NCBI GenBank assembly: GCA_032358255.1
Contig: JAULBX010028571.1
Coordinates: 1-28,088, forward strand
Direction of reading: 5' to 3'
DNA from: Heterotrichella gracilis
Taxonomy: Eukaryota; Sar; Xanthophyceae; Tribonematales; Xanthonemataceae
Length of the DNA: 28,088 nt
Shown: positions 1 through 10,422 of the stretch, in pieces
How positions within the stretch are numbered: position 1 is the stretch's first letter
Layout: the number at the start of each line of letters is the position of its first letter
The notes under the pieces: generated by a model
The model's input: only the letters and a program-made list of their open reading frames with translations
Told to the model about the DNA's origin: nothing
Databases searched by the model: none
Made by a program: the position numbers and the translations under genes

Positions 1-35
1 CCCGCCCCGGCCCCCCCCCCCCCCCCCCTGCGCAG

Positions 36-3000
36 TATTACAACTCCCTCCCATCCTTCAAGGCCCCGGTGGCCTCACTCAGGGAAGCAGTCACCGTACT
101 CATCTCCAGCCTGCCGGTAGGGTGCCGCATGGAAACCCTAAACCCTACCTTTTCAACCCTTAACCCTAGGCTGTCACCGCACTGATCTCCAGCCTGCCGG
201 TAGGGTGTCACTTGGAAACCCTAAACCCTAAGCAATACCTAGGGAAGCAGTCACCGCACGCACCTCCACCCTGCCGCCTGGTGCCATCGGAAAATCCCTG
301 AACCCTACATTAGCTAAGGGAGGCATTTACTGCACGCATCACCAGCTGTGCTGCATTGCATGCATATCCTCACCTGCTTCTCTCTAATGCAACCCCCCTG
401 TGGTTCCTTTGTGCACACACACCCCGTTCCCCCCCCCAGGGCGCCCCCTCCCATCTTCCCCCTGGCACATGGGCAGACCCCGACGATGCCCTAGAAGCAT
501 GTGTGGAGCTGATTGATGACTTGTATGAGCGAGCGGATGCGGCAATGGATGCGGCGCGGGGGGCCCTCAAGGCGCCCGGGGCTCTGCAGGTGGGTGGGTG
601 GATGGGGGTTTGGGGGGTGTGTGTAGGGTTATTGGTGCAGGGGTTCCATAGGACTGCAGAGTGGTTGTTGGTGGGGCTTCTGGTCACTGCCCATGTCTCA
701 CACCTGTTTTGCAAATGGTGCATCACAGCAGTAGTATATTACACTAAAATATGAAAGATAATAATTTATAAAATGGATATAATGATATTATATGAATGAT
801 ATTCTTCTTTCAATCCTCACCACCTGTCCCGCCACTGCTCGCCCGCATACCCATACCCACAACCACGGCACCAACTTCGGGGCTGCCACACTGAAGTCGC
901 TGCCCCCATTGCATTCACCTTCGTTCCCCTTACCTCCCAAACCCACCAACCCCCCGCAGGTCAGTGCGGGAGTGGGGGGGCGCGCCGCCCCCGTGGCCCG
1001 CCACCACCAGCGCCAGGTGGCGGCCCGCCTGGCCAAGGAGGGGTTTGTGCCTTTCTACGTGGATGGGGGGCAGGCCAGGCCGCAGGTGGGGGCTGGGGAG
1101 ATTGGGGTTGTGTGTCGGGTGAAAACGGGTGCATTCAAAAGCGCCACCTTTGGCTGGTTCAGGTCTATGGATGTAGTCCAAAGTTGTGAAACACCGGTAG
1201 CCTTTGCACAACGCAATGGTATTGATGTACTCAGAGTGTGCATGTACGTTTTTCCGAGACCGCAACGAAGTATCCTGTTTTGTTTCACCGAAATTCACCT
1301 AAGCATATGGAGGTAGTGGGCTATGCGAGTCAATTATGTTCACTGGCACATATCATATCAGTGAACATAATATAACATAATATTAACATAATGTATAACC
1401 CAGAAGGTTCTGGTTATGTATTAAAACCCCTGGTTCATATGCTTGCCCAGCAAGGGCTGGGCTTCAATGTGGGTACGTCCAGCATATGCCATACCCTGCT
1501 GATCGTTTTTTACTTTTACGCAAACTTATGCATTCCAGCAGTACAGCCAGATAAGCAACTCGTTAAAGTGAGAGCTCATTTCAGCAAAGTAAATCATGAC
1601 AGTATTCCCTAAACTTTAGGGCCTAAAGTATGCTCATAATGATGATCTGCCTGCAGGACCGTTTCTCCCCTCCTGTCGACAACAGCGACACCCCCTGGGT
1701 GCCAAATCTGGAGCAGTTGGAGGCGCTGGGGGCGCAGGGAGGTAGCTTGAGCCCAGGGGAGGATGGCGATCAGGAGGAAGGGGGAGCAAGGTGGGGCAAG
1801 TGCCCTAACGCTAATCAAGCACATGCAAACCCTGCCCTGCTGATACAGCTAGTAACATGCATTGCAACGAACAGGCAGATTAGCAGTCATATTTGCACAT
1901 GCGGCGCCGATCAGCTGAATCATGGCACTGTCTGCACCATGCTGTACGAATTAGCAACTGAAATCCCTCCATGTTTGCACCCATGCATGCCATCCCCGCC
2001 CCACCGCCACCAATTCCAACCCCTGCCCCGGACAGGTACCCCCACCCCTTGGGTTCCATGCTGTCCTCGCTAACCTACCCCCCCTGGCAAATTGCCACCC
2101 TCACCCCCACCCCACCCAAGCCCCTGGACGATACCCCCTTTACTTTCATTGACACCCTCCCTGAGCTGGAATCCCTGGCCGCGCGGCTGGGGATGGAGCG
2201 GGAAATCGCTGTGGATTTGGAGAACCACAGCTACCGCTCCTTCCAGGGGTTTAGCTGCTTGCTCCAGATCAGCACAAGAGGGGAGGACGTGGTGGTTGAT
2301 ACCCTGGCGCTGCGCAGCCACATAGGTGAGGGGGGAGGGTTTATGTGTAGGGTTTCTTTGTGTAGCGTTTCTGTCTAGGGTGTATTTGAAGGGTCTGTTT
2401 GTAGGGTCTCTGCCTGGAGTGTTTATATGGGGTTTTGTGTAGGATGTAAACTTCAATTCAGCATGCAAGGGGAGGACGTGGTGGTGGATACGCTGGCCCT
2501 GTGTAGCCACATAGGTGAGGGTGCAGGGTTTTCATGGGTATGGTGTAGCTGTTTGCGTGGCGCAAAGGGAGGATGTGATGGTGAACGCACAGGCGCCTTG
2601 CAGCCACATAGATGGTGCCAGTGTTGTCTGTGCTGATTGCATGTAACAACCTCTTGCCTCATCCACTGTCCATTTCCCCCGTCCCAGGGCGCGTCCTCTC
2701 CCCCGTCTTCTCCTCTCCTGACATCGTCAAAGTGCTGCACGGGGCGGACAGCGACATCCTGTGGCTCCAGAGGGACTTTTCCATATTCCTGGTCAACATG
2801 TTTGACACGGGGCAGGCATCTAGGGTTTTGGAGCTGTCAGGCAACTCCCTAGGGTTTCTGCTGGAGCAGTACTGCGGGGTCAAGGTGAGCGGAGGGATAC
2901 CCTAGTGCAGGGTTTTACTTGAGGTAGGCATCGTGGTGGCGCAGCACTGTTGGCTCCAAGTCGGTGGGGCATACCCTAGTGTAGGATCTATTAACCATCA

Positions 3001-6000
3001 TCCATGAACGATAGGATACACATGGAGTGTAGATCCCGTGCACACAACATGTGGACATACATCAGTATCGATTGTCACTTGTCGTGTGCGTGAAGTCATT
3101 GCTTTTACATGTCAAGACTGGTACGTCGCTCTTTGCAAAAATACACAGCTCCCGTCCCTCCCTTTCCCTCCCCTTGATTAACTCCACTTAATGCTCCCCT
3201 TCACCCCCTGCGCAGGCTGACAAGCGGTTCCAGCTGGCCGACTGGCGTGTGCGCCCGCTGACCCCAGAGATGCTTCACTACGCACGCATGGACACGCACC
3301 ACCTGCTGTATGTGCACGACCGACTCAAGGTGGGGGAGATAACACCCTAGGCTAGGGTGTAGTATTTCGGTGTGGATATGTACCACCTGGAGACATGCTG
3401 AAGGGTGATAGGGATCAGGGGATAACAGGGAGTTTTAGGCCAGGCTGTAGTGTGAAGAAAAGCAAAACCCTAAGCTAGGGCATGTGAGTTCCTACTGGGT
3501 GTCCTGGGCTAGGGCGCTGTGTAGGATTCTGACTCTCCCAGCACTGCACCCCCCTTAAAACCCCCCCAACACCCATTCCTCCACAGGAGGAGCTCGCTGC
3601 CCGCGGCCATTCCTTCCCCTCCGCTTTGGACGTCCCGCTCCCCCTGGGTACTCCCCCTGGTGCGCTGGGAGTAACCCTGGAGCGGTCCCGCCAGCTGTGC
3701 TTGCAGCGCTACCACCCCCCCACCACCTCCCGCGGTGCCTGGCGCCAGCTGGCAGACAGGTGCCAGGTGGCGCTCACCCCCGAGCAGCAGGCGGCCTTTG
3801 AAGGTGGGTACAACAGGGTTGTATCAAAGATTGCCTTGTGTAAATGACATATGGAGTTGCCAGCAAACATGACGAGTTCCGCCGCCTACACAGAATGTGC
3901 CCACCACATCACCCCAACTTTTGAAACCCTCACACCCCCCCTTGTGTGGCTGATTGGCGCCAGATTTTCTCCCTCACATGCTGATTCACACATCCCCCTC
4001 CCCCCCCCTGCAGCGCTGTACAACTGGCGGGATGCGGTGGCACGCGAGGAGGACGAGTCCACGGGGTACGTCATGCCCAAGGCGGTGCTTGTGAGGCTAG
4101 CACAGGCGCGCCCGGTGGGGGCTGCGGCGGTGACTGCGGCGGTGGGGGGTGGGTGCCCGGTGGTGGTTCGGAGGGCTGGGGAGGTGGCGGGGGCGCTTGC
4201 GGATGCGGCTAGGAGGGTGCAGGTGGGTGGTGGGTGTTGGTGGGGTGAAGGGTGGGTGGTGGGAATGGTGGGGTTTGTGGCGTGAGGTTAGGGATTTGGT
4301 GTACGTCAGGTGCAAATTGTTTAGGGTTTAGGGTACACATCCAAATGCAAGCTGCATGGGCGTATAGAATACCATGAAACCCTGTTGCCGAGTTTATTAC
4401 ATGCATTGCACATGTGCTGCATGCATGGCATGGCACCCCTCCCCCTAGTTCTTGGCTGTGATGATATTACATTCACCTTGGAGAACTGAAACCCACATGA
4501 GTGAGATGTCTTTTGACAGAATGACTGAGCCAATGAGGGGGCGCCACCTGGCATACATACACAATCGCACTCCAACCTGTACATCCATCTGGGTTAAGAG
4601 ATTAGCAAGGTTAGCCAAAACCTTTACATCATGACGCTTGTGGAACGCCTCTGTGTGCAGCAATTCAATGCACTGCAGTTTGTATGGGTGCGCTCTGGCC
4701 AGGCATGTGTGTAGACAACTCTCGCGACACACATATCCCCCACTCCACCCCACCTTGACCCTGCGCAGGAAAGTCCCACTGCCCCACCACAACCGCAGAC
4801 CACCACCACCGGCCTCAGGCCAAGGGCTGTCAAGCCCATCGTGGCACGGGTGGGGGGTGCGGCACCAGCCACTGCACCAGCCACAGCCACAGCCACAGCC
4901 ACCCCCAGCAGCAGCGGCCAGGGGGGTAACGTGGGGGTGGGGACCGGCGAGGAGGGGAGCAAGCCCCTGGGATTGAAAGCCAGGGTGGTGAAACCCATCA
5001 ACGCACGGATAGGAGGGGGGATGGCCAGTACGAGTGGGGGCATGTTTGGCGCGCGGGGGGCGGCGGCACCGATACCACCATCCACAGCCACCACCACAGC
5101 CACTACCATAGCCGCACCGTTGAGCAGTGACAGTGCGCCACCTGGCACCAGCACAGGCCACATGGATGCGCCACCTGGCAGTGGTCACGATCAGCAGGGT
5201 GCACATGGGTCATTGCCAGCTGGCGGCGCTTCCTTGCGGCCCCGCCCCACGCCAGGCATTCGAGTCGCAGCCACCTCCAGTGCGGCAGCGCTGTTTTGGG
5301 GGCAGGGGGTGGGGGGTGGAGGGGAGGGGGAAGTGGATGTGGGGGCGGTGCTTGCGAGGCTGAGGGCGTCATTTGTAGTGCCTGGTGGCGCACAAGCGGG
5401 GGATGTCGCGATGGAAGGTGTGGGATGCGGTGAAGGGACCGGGGGACGGCAAGGGGTAGCTAAGAAAAGGAGTTCCACATCTTGCGGGTGGTGTGGGGAG
5501 CCAGGTGCATCGTCTTCATGGCAGGACCAGGCAGAGAAGCCGATGTGGCATGGTGCAATGTTCTTCATTAACTTGCAAAGTTAACAGCGGTCTGTGCAAT
5601 TGCCGTATGATTTACTACGTCTGTTCATGTTCTTCATAAACTTGCAAATTTGCCATTGAAGTGAGTTTTTGAAAGAAATAAAGCTGCTCCTTTACATATT
5701 TGATTGCTAAAATCGCTGATGCGCCTGCAGGGGTTGAGCCCTCAGGGGAGGTCGCCCCCCCACCAACCACTACCACCACAACCACCCGCCAGGATGTGCG
5801 TGCGGCTGTGGAGCAGATGCGGCTGGAGGGTGGGGAGGAGGGGGGTGGTGACTCCCCCGCTGAGCCTGATACCACCGCTCACTCTGAGGCGCATGGCCAC
5901 GGGGGTGATGGTGTGCGGGTTCATGGAGGGGAGGGCCGGGAGGAAGCAGGTGCGCGGATGTGTCTGGTGTTTGTTTATCTGTATTAGTATCTGGTGCTCC

Positions 6001-7057
6001 TCTGTTCACCCATGGCGAAACAAACCATATGGTGAACTTTTGACTGGGTGCTTTAGAGGGGTCTTGCAGTGACAAATCAGAGTTATGGATATGGAGCCAC
6101 GTGTGTCGGAAAACTTCCCTGTTCCGCCCACCAAATCCCCCCTTTTGTAGGCGTCTCCTCAGGAGGGGAGGACTTCATCCCCCTGCCCCTCTCCGAGGCA
6201 TATGGGCCCCCAGGGAAGAGGAGGAAGGTGAATAGAGGGGGTGACACGTGGCCTCCCCCTCAGGGGGCGGATGCACATGCAAGGGGGGGAGGACACGGGG
6301 GTGGTCAGGGGAGGGGCAAGGGGAAGAGCATGAAGGAGGTGCTGAGGGCAGCGGGGCTCGAAGGTGGGTGTAGGGTTTAGGGTTTGGAATTTTAGGGTTT
6401 AAGGCTTAAGGGGAGGATGTGTTTGTTGTATAAAGCAGGCTGCCAACTAGATGCAATACATGGGACACATTTTTAAACTCGCAACTATGATCTAATATAT
6501 TTTGTCAAATAGCACTTGACAGTGGCAAGGACCCTTAGCCAAATTGCTGTCCCGCCCCCACCTCATACCTGGTCCTGTGCGTATTAACTGTACGGTCCTT
6601 GGCAACCAGGGCAGCCCATGTGCACAGGGAAAATACAACCTGTGTCAAGTATGGCTGTTGTGGCGCATGAAGTGGCTGCTGGGAGACCCTCTCTGAGATA
6701 CTGAAATAATTATTAAGCAACGCCTTTCCCACCTGCCTTTATGCAGATGACAGCGATGAGGACCCTGGGACAAAATCTGCCCCAGCACCCACCTCAAATG
6801 TGGTCGCATTTGACTACCAATCGCAGCTCCAGAACGCCCCCGGACACCTCCCCACCCCCACCAACCCGGGTCGGGGCGGCCGCGGCAGGGGAGGGAGGGG
6901 CGACAGGGGGCGGAGGGGCAGGGGGGGAAGGGGCGACAGGGGGCGGGGAGGGGGCGGTTTCAACCCCTTTGCTGCTTACGAGGGAAACCAGATCAAGGGG
7001 GGGAAGAAGGGGAGCGCAAACATGCGGGCGGGTAACCGCAGCACCACATTCAAATGA
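36..7057 (+). CDS. RRP6: RRP6/EXOSC10-like exosome 3'-5' exoribonuclease (5' partial)
   Basis: Exons by phase-consistent GT-AG joins: 36-116, 440-589, 960-1085, 1657-1790, 2036-2325, 2688-2884, 3216-3329, 3587-3803, 4014-4222, 4769-5417, 5731-5949, 6151-6363, 6747-7057. They sum to 2910 nt (969 residues plus TGA), and the N-terminus lies upstream of the window. Order: PMC2NT-like region (about residues 1-120, ending in RPQ); DEDDy exonuclease with D224/E226 in VDLENHS, D283 in HGADSD and Y348/D352 in YARMD; HRDC domain (about 415-500); a long Ala/Pro/Thr/Gly-rich linker; and a Gly/Arg-repeat tail ending STTFK. All catalytic residues are present. In known family members this enzyme trims rRNA, snoRNA and aberrant RNA with the nuclear exosome. 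The linker and RGG tail make it long for the family. Introns 1, 5, 6 and 7 contain exon-edge copies listed separately. It is convergent with the BI-1 gene. Confidence 0.93.
171..348 (+). repeat. Three decayed copies of the donor-side edge of the first visible RRP6 exon
   Basis: The exon ends at 116 with GTCACCG..CTCATCTCCAGCCTGCCG followed by donor GTAGGG and a GGAAACCCTAAACCCT run. The intron then repeats this block. Copy 1 (about 171-231) keeps TGATCTCCAGCCTGCCGGTA and the telomere-like run. Copy 2 (about 239-308) starts AGGGAAGCAGTCACCG and has lost the donor GT. Copy 3 (about 315-348) is badly decayed. Reading through the true donor meets an in-frame TGA inside copy 1, so the copy cannot extend the protein. 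Confidence 0.75.
1528..1950 (+). repeat. Two copies of a dispersed intronic element in RRP6 introns 3 and 4
   Basis: About 1528-1570 reads GCATTCCAGCAGTACAGCCA then GATAAGCAA and appears 3'-truncated. About 1851-1950 reads CATGCATTGCAACGAACAGG, CAGATTAGCAGTCAT, TTGCACATGCGGCGCC and CATGGCACTG. The same ordered blocks recur in introns of the methyltransferase, cupin and RPA1 genes. The RRP6 exon at 1657-1790 lies between the two copies and is not part of the element. Nature unknown; no RNA polymerase III boxes or terminal repeats were recognised. Confidence 0.6.
2461..2613 (+). repeat. Two copies of the 3' edge of the RRP6 catalytic exon inside intron 5
   Basis: The exon 2036-2325 ends with a segment encoding [16 protein letters not shown] and donor GTGAGG. 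A near-identical 60-bp copy lies at 2461-2520. It has about eight mismatches by eye and still encodes [16 protein letters not shown] with the same donor. A more decayed copy at about 2561-2613 can still be read as [14 protein letters not shown], but its donor is lost. Readthrough from the real exon meets an in-frame TAG before the first copy, so neither belongs to the normal reading frame. Confidence 0.85.
2939..2987 (+). repeat. Decayed copy of the RRP6 exon 2688-2884 donor edge
   Basis: The true edge reads GAGCAGTACTGCGGGGTCAA then GGTGAGCGGAGGGATACCCT and AGTGCAGGG. The intron copy has GCAGCACTGTTGGCTCCAAG, then TCGGTGGGGCATACCCTAGT and GTAGGA. It keeps order and spacing but has lost the GT donor. 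Confidence 0.6.
3370..3403 (+). repeat. Decayed copy of the RRP6 exon 3216-3329 donor edge
   Basis: TGGATATGTACCACCTGGAG then ACATGC resembles the exon's TGGACACGCACCACCTGCTG then TATGTGC, about 40 bp beyond the true donor. The copy is short and diverged, so it is supported mainly by the same pattern at neighbouring exons. Confidence 0.45.
5558..5649 (+). repeat. Short direct repeat in RRP6 intron 10
   Basis: ATGTTCTTCATTAACTTGCA (from 5558) is repeated as ATGTTCTTCATAAACTTGCA (from 5627), about 69 bp apart, within the intron 5418-5730. It does not match a nearby exon edge. Confidence 0.6.
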
Positions 7058-7982
7058 GGGTGCGGTGGGGCCACTTCAAGTGAGGCTACTCAGGGGGCAT
7101 TGACGACACGATATGAGGGGCTGTGCGCGTGCACTGTACAGGCTTTTCAGGTTAGAAGGTCATTTCCTCTGCGTATGGTCAACAAATGCACGTGCTCCTC
7201 ATTAGTAACTTTATTAGTCAGTTAGTTCAGAAGAATCTTGTTCTGACCGTCCCGCAGCTTTGTGCGTTGCGTCGCATTGGCATATGTTGCATTATGCTGA
7301 GCTTGCCAGCTGGTGGCCCAGGATCGAGCAAATACTTCCCGGTAATCTTATAAGTATAAATTTTATAAAATATTTATCAATGATGATTTTACAATGGCTG
7401 CGGCCGCCAGCAAATCAGATTCATTCAGATGGTGTTGGTATCTGGACCAGGTAGTAAAGTTTCCATATGTCACATATGGTTTAACGGTTTAACGGTTATT
7501 TGCAAATCATCAATCCTTGCTGTGCCAAGTCCTTGCGGATATAGAGTGCTCACTGCCCAGGCCCTTACGGGAGTGATCACTGATGGTGCCCAGGGGCAAA
7601 GGAATGTCTGCAGTACCCAATGATTGCGAACCTTCAAAAACACTGCCTTTGAGTCAAGGATGAAATCCACACCAAGCTGGGACCATGCAATAGACCGAAA
7701 ATCTCAACCCCCTAGCTCCTGCACCTTCCCCTCAGGCAGTGCCCCACAGGCCCCACGGTGCGCCTCTCCCCCTTCCTCTTCTCCTCAAAAATGCGCATGA
7801 AACTGACCAGCAGGCGCGCCAAGACAGCCACGGAAGACCCCTTAGTCGGTGCCGACAGCCGCCTGGATGTACACCTTCAACCTTGCCAAAAAACCCACGC
7901 GCACCATCAGTTGGCATGCTGTCTTCTAGTCCTGCCTCCTCCCCTTGCCCCCCCTGCGCCTCTCACGCTGGCCACCTCCACC
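7058..7982. other. Intergenic region between convergent RRP6 and BI-1
   Basis: This stretch contains the 3' ends of two converging genes. No additional coding exon is supported. It holds an AT-rich patch around 7345-7390 and, next to BI-1, copies of the BI-1 terminal coding segment (7770-7830 and 7926-7964, listed separately). Polyadenylation sites could not be placed with confidence. Confidence 0.6.
7770..7830 (-). repeat. Older decayed copy of BI-1 terminal exon sequence
   Basis: On the + strand, CCTCTTCTCC..AATGCGCATGA followed by CTGACCAGCAGGCGCGCCAA parallels CCTCTTCTGC..TTGCGCATGAG and TGACCAGGATGCGCACAAAG inside the last BI-1 exon (about 8030-8090). Substitutions and indels destroy the reading frame. 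It lies downstream of the BI-1 stop in gene orientation. Confidence 0.6.
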
Positions 7983-8021
7983 CTAGTCCTGCCTCCTCCC
8001 CTTGCCCCCCCTGCGCCTCTC
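7926..8021 (-). repeat. Perfect 39-bp direct repeat spanning the BI-1 stop codon
   Basis: 7926-7964 and 7983-8021 are identical over 39 bp, with a 57-bp period. The right copy encodes the last BI-1 residues and the stop codon. The left copy lies beyond the stop in the 3' region. Perfect identity implies a recent event or active correction. Confidence 0.9.
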
Positions 8022-9914
8022 CTGCTCCCTCTTCTGCTCCGCATTGCGCATGAGGATGACCAGGATGCGCACAAAGATGGCCACAAAGTCAACAAACAGG
8101 TCAAGCGCGTGGCGAATGTGGTCCCTGGAACCCGCGTACGCCTTCTCGATGATCAGCTGCGTGTCAAACAGCACATAACCCAGGAAGATGAGGAGGCCTG
8201 CATGCGGGAGGGTCAGGTTAGGTGCGTATTGATGGCGGTATTCTTTGGAATGTCCTTGTCCCAGTAGCCTCATGCAGCTGGTAAGTTGAATCAGCAGCCA
8301 AATGAGAGCAATTTTAACGTTTGACATGCAATCATTGGGCCTTTTCACCCCTCCTCTCTTCCAATCCAACCCCAGCACACCAACACCATCCCTGACCCCC
8401 CACCCCACCCATTCCCTCCCCTTTTCGCACCTCCATACAGCTCCACCTGGTACATCCCCACCGCGCGCCCAAACACCCACCCCGCCAGGCGCATCACCAG
8501 CAGCGCTGATGTGGCTGTGGACAGAATGGCTCCCAGGTACAGGTGGGTGCGGCGGCGGGAGAGCAGGGCCGAAGCGCTGAAGCAGGCAAAGACAAGCCCT
8601 GTGCCCGCCAGGGCTGTGAATAGCAGTCTGCGGATGATGGACGGAAGGGTGGTTAGTAGGCGGGCTAGAGTCGTAAGGTTAGGAGTGTGGGGGGTTGTGT
8701 GCGCGTGGACAGGTGGGTGGATATGTGGGATGGAGGGTGTGGGGATAAAGCAGAGCCAACGAGCTTAAGCAGACAAGGTCGGTGGCCCCCCAGGACAGGC
8801 TGTATCAAGCATGTAGTGTTAGTGTGCGTGGCTTTGAATATATGTGAGTATTCCACCATATACACGCCGGGTTTCAACGCCACCCCTATTCCTTTTGTCA
8901 CTCACCCTGGGTGTACGTCCAGCGCTGCCAGTGTGAGTGGCGCTATCGTGACCCCCTGGCAGAACGCCGCCCCCCCCAGCAGCGCGTATCGCTTCCCCTG
9001 CTGCTGCGGCACCGCTGGGGTGAGGTTGAGCCAGGTGACAAACCCTATGAACCCTAGCGCCCCCAGCAGGAGGGGGATGGGGATGAGGGTGGTGGTGAGG
9101 ACCCCCAGGGCCGACACCACGAGGGCAGCGGTGAGGGTGAGGTACACCTGCGGAGGGAAACCCTTGGTCAGGGTAATGGATAGGGCAAACGCCCTGGGTA
9201 GGGTAATGGATGGGGCAACCCTTGGGTAGGGTCCTTTAACTCATGCATAAACAGGAACGCGCGTGTTGTGGTGAGGTGGTGAACTTCGAGAGTAGAAACA
9301 GGGGAATGCTAAGGCGGCATGCCATCTGTGCCCAGGCCCAACCCCGGAACAATACACAGGGCAGTGGGGATGGGGGCGTCCAGTGGCAGCTACCTCATCC
9401 CTGTTCACCTTGGCACGATGGTTGTATGCAGAATCAAGCCCAATTGCAATTGCAATGCACAGAACTGCCCCTCGTCCCAGTCTGCAGCCTTGGTTCTGTA
9501 CGAGGGTTCCACCAGCCCTTTGTTTGCATATGCATGCATATGGCAATGTGCTCTTGAACCCAACAGACGTATCGAGCTTAGGTGGAGAACATATGCTACT
9601 ATCTAATTCCTCTGTGAAAAGATCATTGCCTGGGTGTCAAGTGCACAGACAACCAACCGAGCACGCAGTGCCCAGATAGCGGACCTTCTGCAAGTGTGAC
9701 TGAACGGCTGGTGACCTGCGAAGGAAACAAGTGGGTTTTGTTCAGTTTGTGGTTTTTTCGTGAGTGGTTTGTGTTGAAGACAATGAATAAGACAGGAGAA
9801 AACAAAACTGGGCATGGGTTGGCATGTGCTGGGAGCTTACAGGTCAGTCAGCTTGAACACAGCTTCTGGGTTGAAGCCGGCTCGGTTGCCGAACATCCTA
9901 TCCACGTAGTCCAT
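7983..9914 (-). CDS. BAX inhibitor-1 family membrane protein (TMBIM)
   Basis: Minus-strand exons in order: 9914-9841, 9715-9685 (31-nt micro-exon), 9147-8906, 8627-8431, 8197-7983. They sum to 759 nt, i.e. 252 residues plus stop, close to the usual 235-250 of the family. The protein starts [10 protein letters not shown]. The micro-exon supplies [10 protein letters not shown], the conserved segment before [10 protein letters not shown]. Several hydrophobic segments follow, then [18 protein letters not shown] and LIIEKA, the BI-1 signature, and [14 protein letters not shown] basic C-terminal tail ([15 protein letters not shown]) closes it. Known members sit in the ER membrane, affect calcium leak and suppress cell death. 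Every junction is GT-AG and phase-consistent. It is divergent from the first methyltransferase gene and convergent with RRP6. Confidence 0.92.
9161..9234 (-). repeat. About 30-bp tandem repeat next to a BI-1 splice acceptor
   Basis: Nearly three units, each containing GGGTAATGGATRGGGCAAM preceded by CCCTKGGT, lie just upstream (in gene orientation) of the acceptor of exon 9147-8906. The unit does not resemble the exon and contains TAGGGT-type cores. Confidence 0.65.
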
Positions 9915-10422
9915 AGTGACGAGTTGAGCGGCTTGCAAGGTTGGGTCCTGGCCCGTTGAGTATTTCGGTGAGCTTTGCCAAAACAGAGGGATGGAACAGC
10001 AGCGTCGCGATGAAATAGCAGGGGTTGGCAAAGCACGGTGACGAAAGGTCTTTTGTTAGCAGCGAGCCTCGTGCTTATGTTTGCTTGCCAACGCCTTGCT
10101 GGCAAAGTTGACTGGGAAGTGCCTAAAAGCTGTGGGGCACCTGACTCAGGTGTCTGGAAGGTTCGCTCACCTCGCTGGCCTCAGCTCTCATCATAACCCC
10201 ACCGTAACCTCAAAATCTGACACCGAGTGCACTAGATACGATGCTCCAAGCCACCCAATAGCACACTTATTGTCTCCCAGCACAACGAGCTCTTGAAGCC
10301 TTTGAACGGAAAAGCTTGCGATTTCGAAAAGTGCACTTGTGAAGCTATTTTTGCATGCATGCAAGTTGCCTGGCAAAGCCATTCCAATACTGCCCTCTTC
10401 CCCTGCGTTTCTGGCTTCCAAC
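9915..10422. promoter_or_regulatory. Shared upstream region of divergent BI-1 and methyltransferase 1
   Basis: About 510 bp separates the two start codons, so both promoters must lie here. TTTGCCAA/TTGGCAAA-type words occur at about 9973, 10024 and 10103 (the last as CTGGCAAAG), in both orientations. A GCATGCATGCAAG palindromic word (about 10353) lies in the part shared with the upstream region of methyltransferase 2. No TATA box is convincing. The regulatory role is inferred from position only. Confidence 0.35.

Noticed and set aside
1..30. Long C run as a functional G-quadruplex or i-motif
   Set aside because: It is the pyrimidine-rich end of an intron before the acceptor at 35; similar C runs precede other acceptors here.
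4445..5206. 253-codon minus-strand open frame
   Set aside because: It overlaps the well-supported RRP6 exon 4769-5417 on the opposite strand. It is a by-product of GC-rich codons, with Cys/Gly/Trp-rich sequence of no family.
7758..8267. 169-codon plus-strand open frame
   Set aside because: It is the antisense of the last BI-1 exon, whose minus-strand reading carries the family signature.
9161..9234. CRISPR-like array
   Set aside because: Fewer than three imperfect units with no spacers, inside a eukaryotic intron.
9241..9546. Possible BI-1 exon ending AAG/GTGAAC near 9409
   Set aside because: The phase does not fit any acceptor upstream and the encoded YNHRAK does not match the family. The micro-exon at 9685-9715 fits both.
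10339..10422. Upstream in-frame ATG for methyltransferase 1
   Set aside because: The same frame in copy 2 is interrupted by TAG just before its ATG, and conservation of the protein starts at MVxGNESQ.
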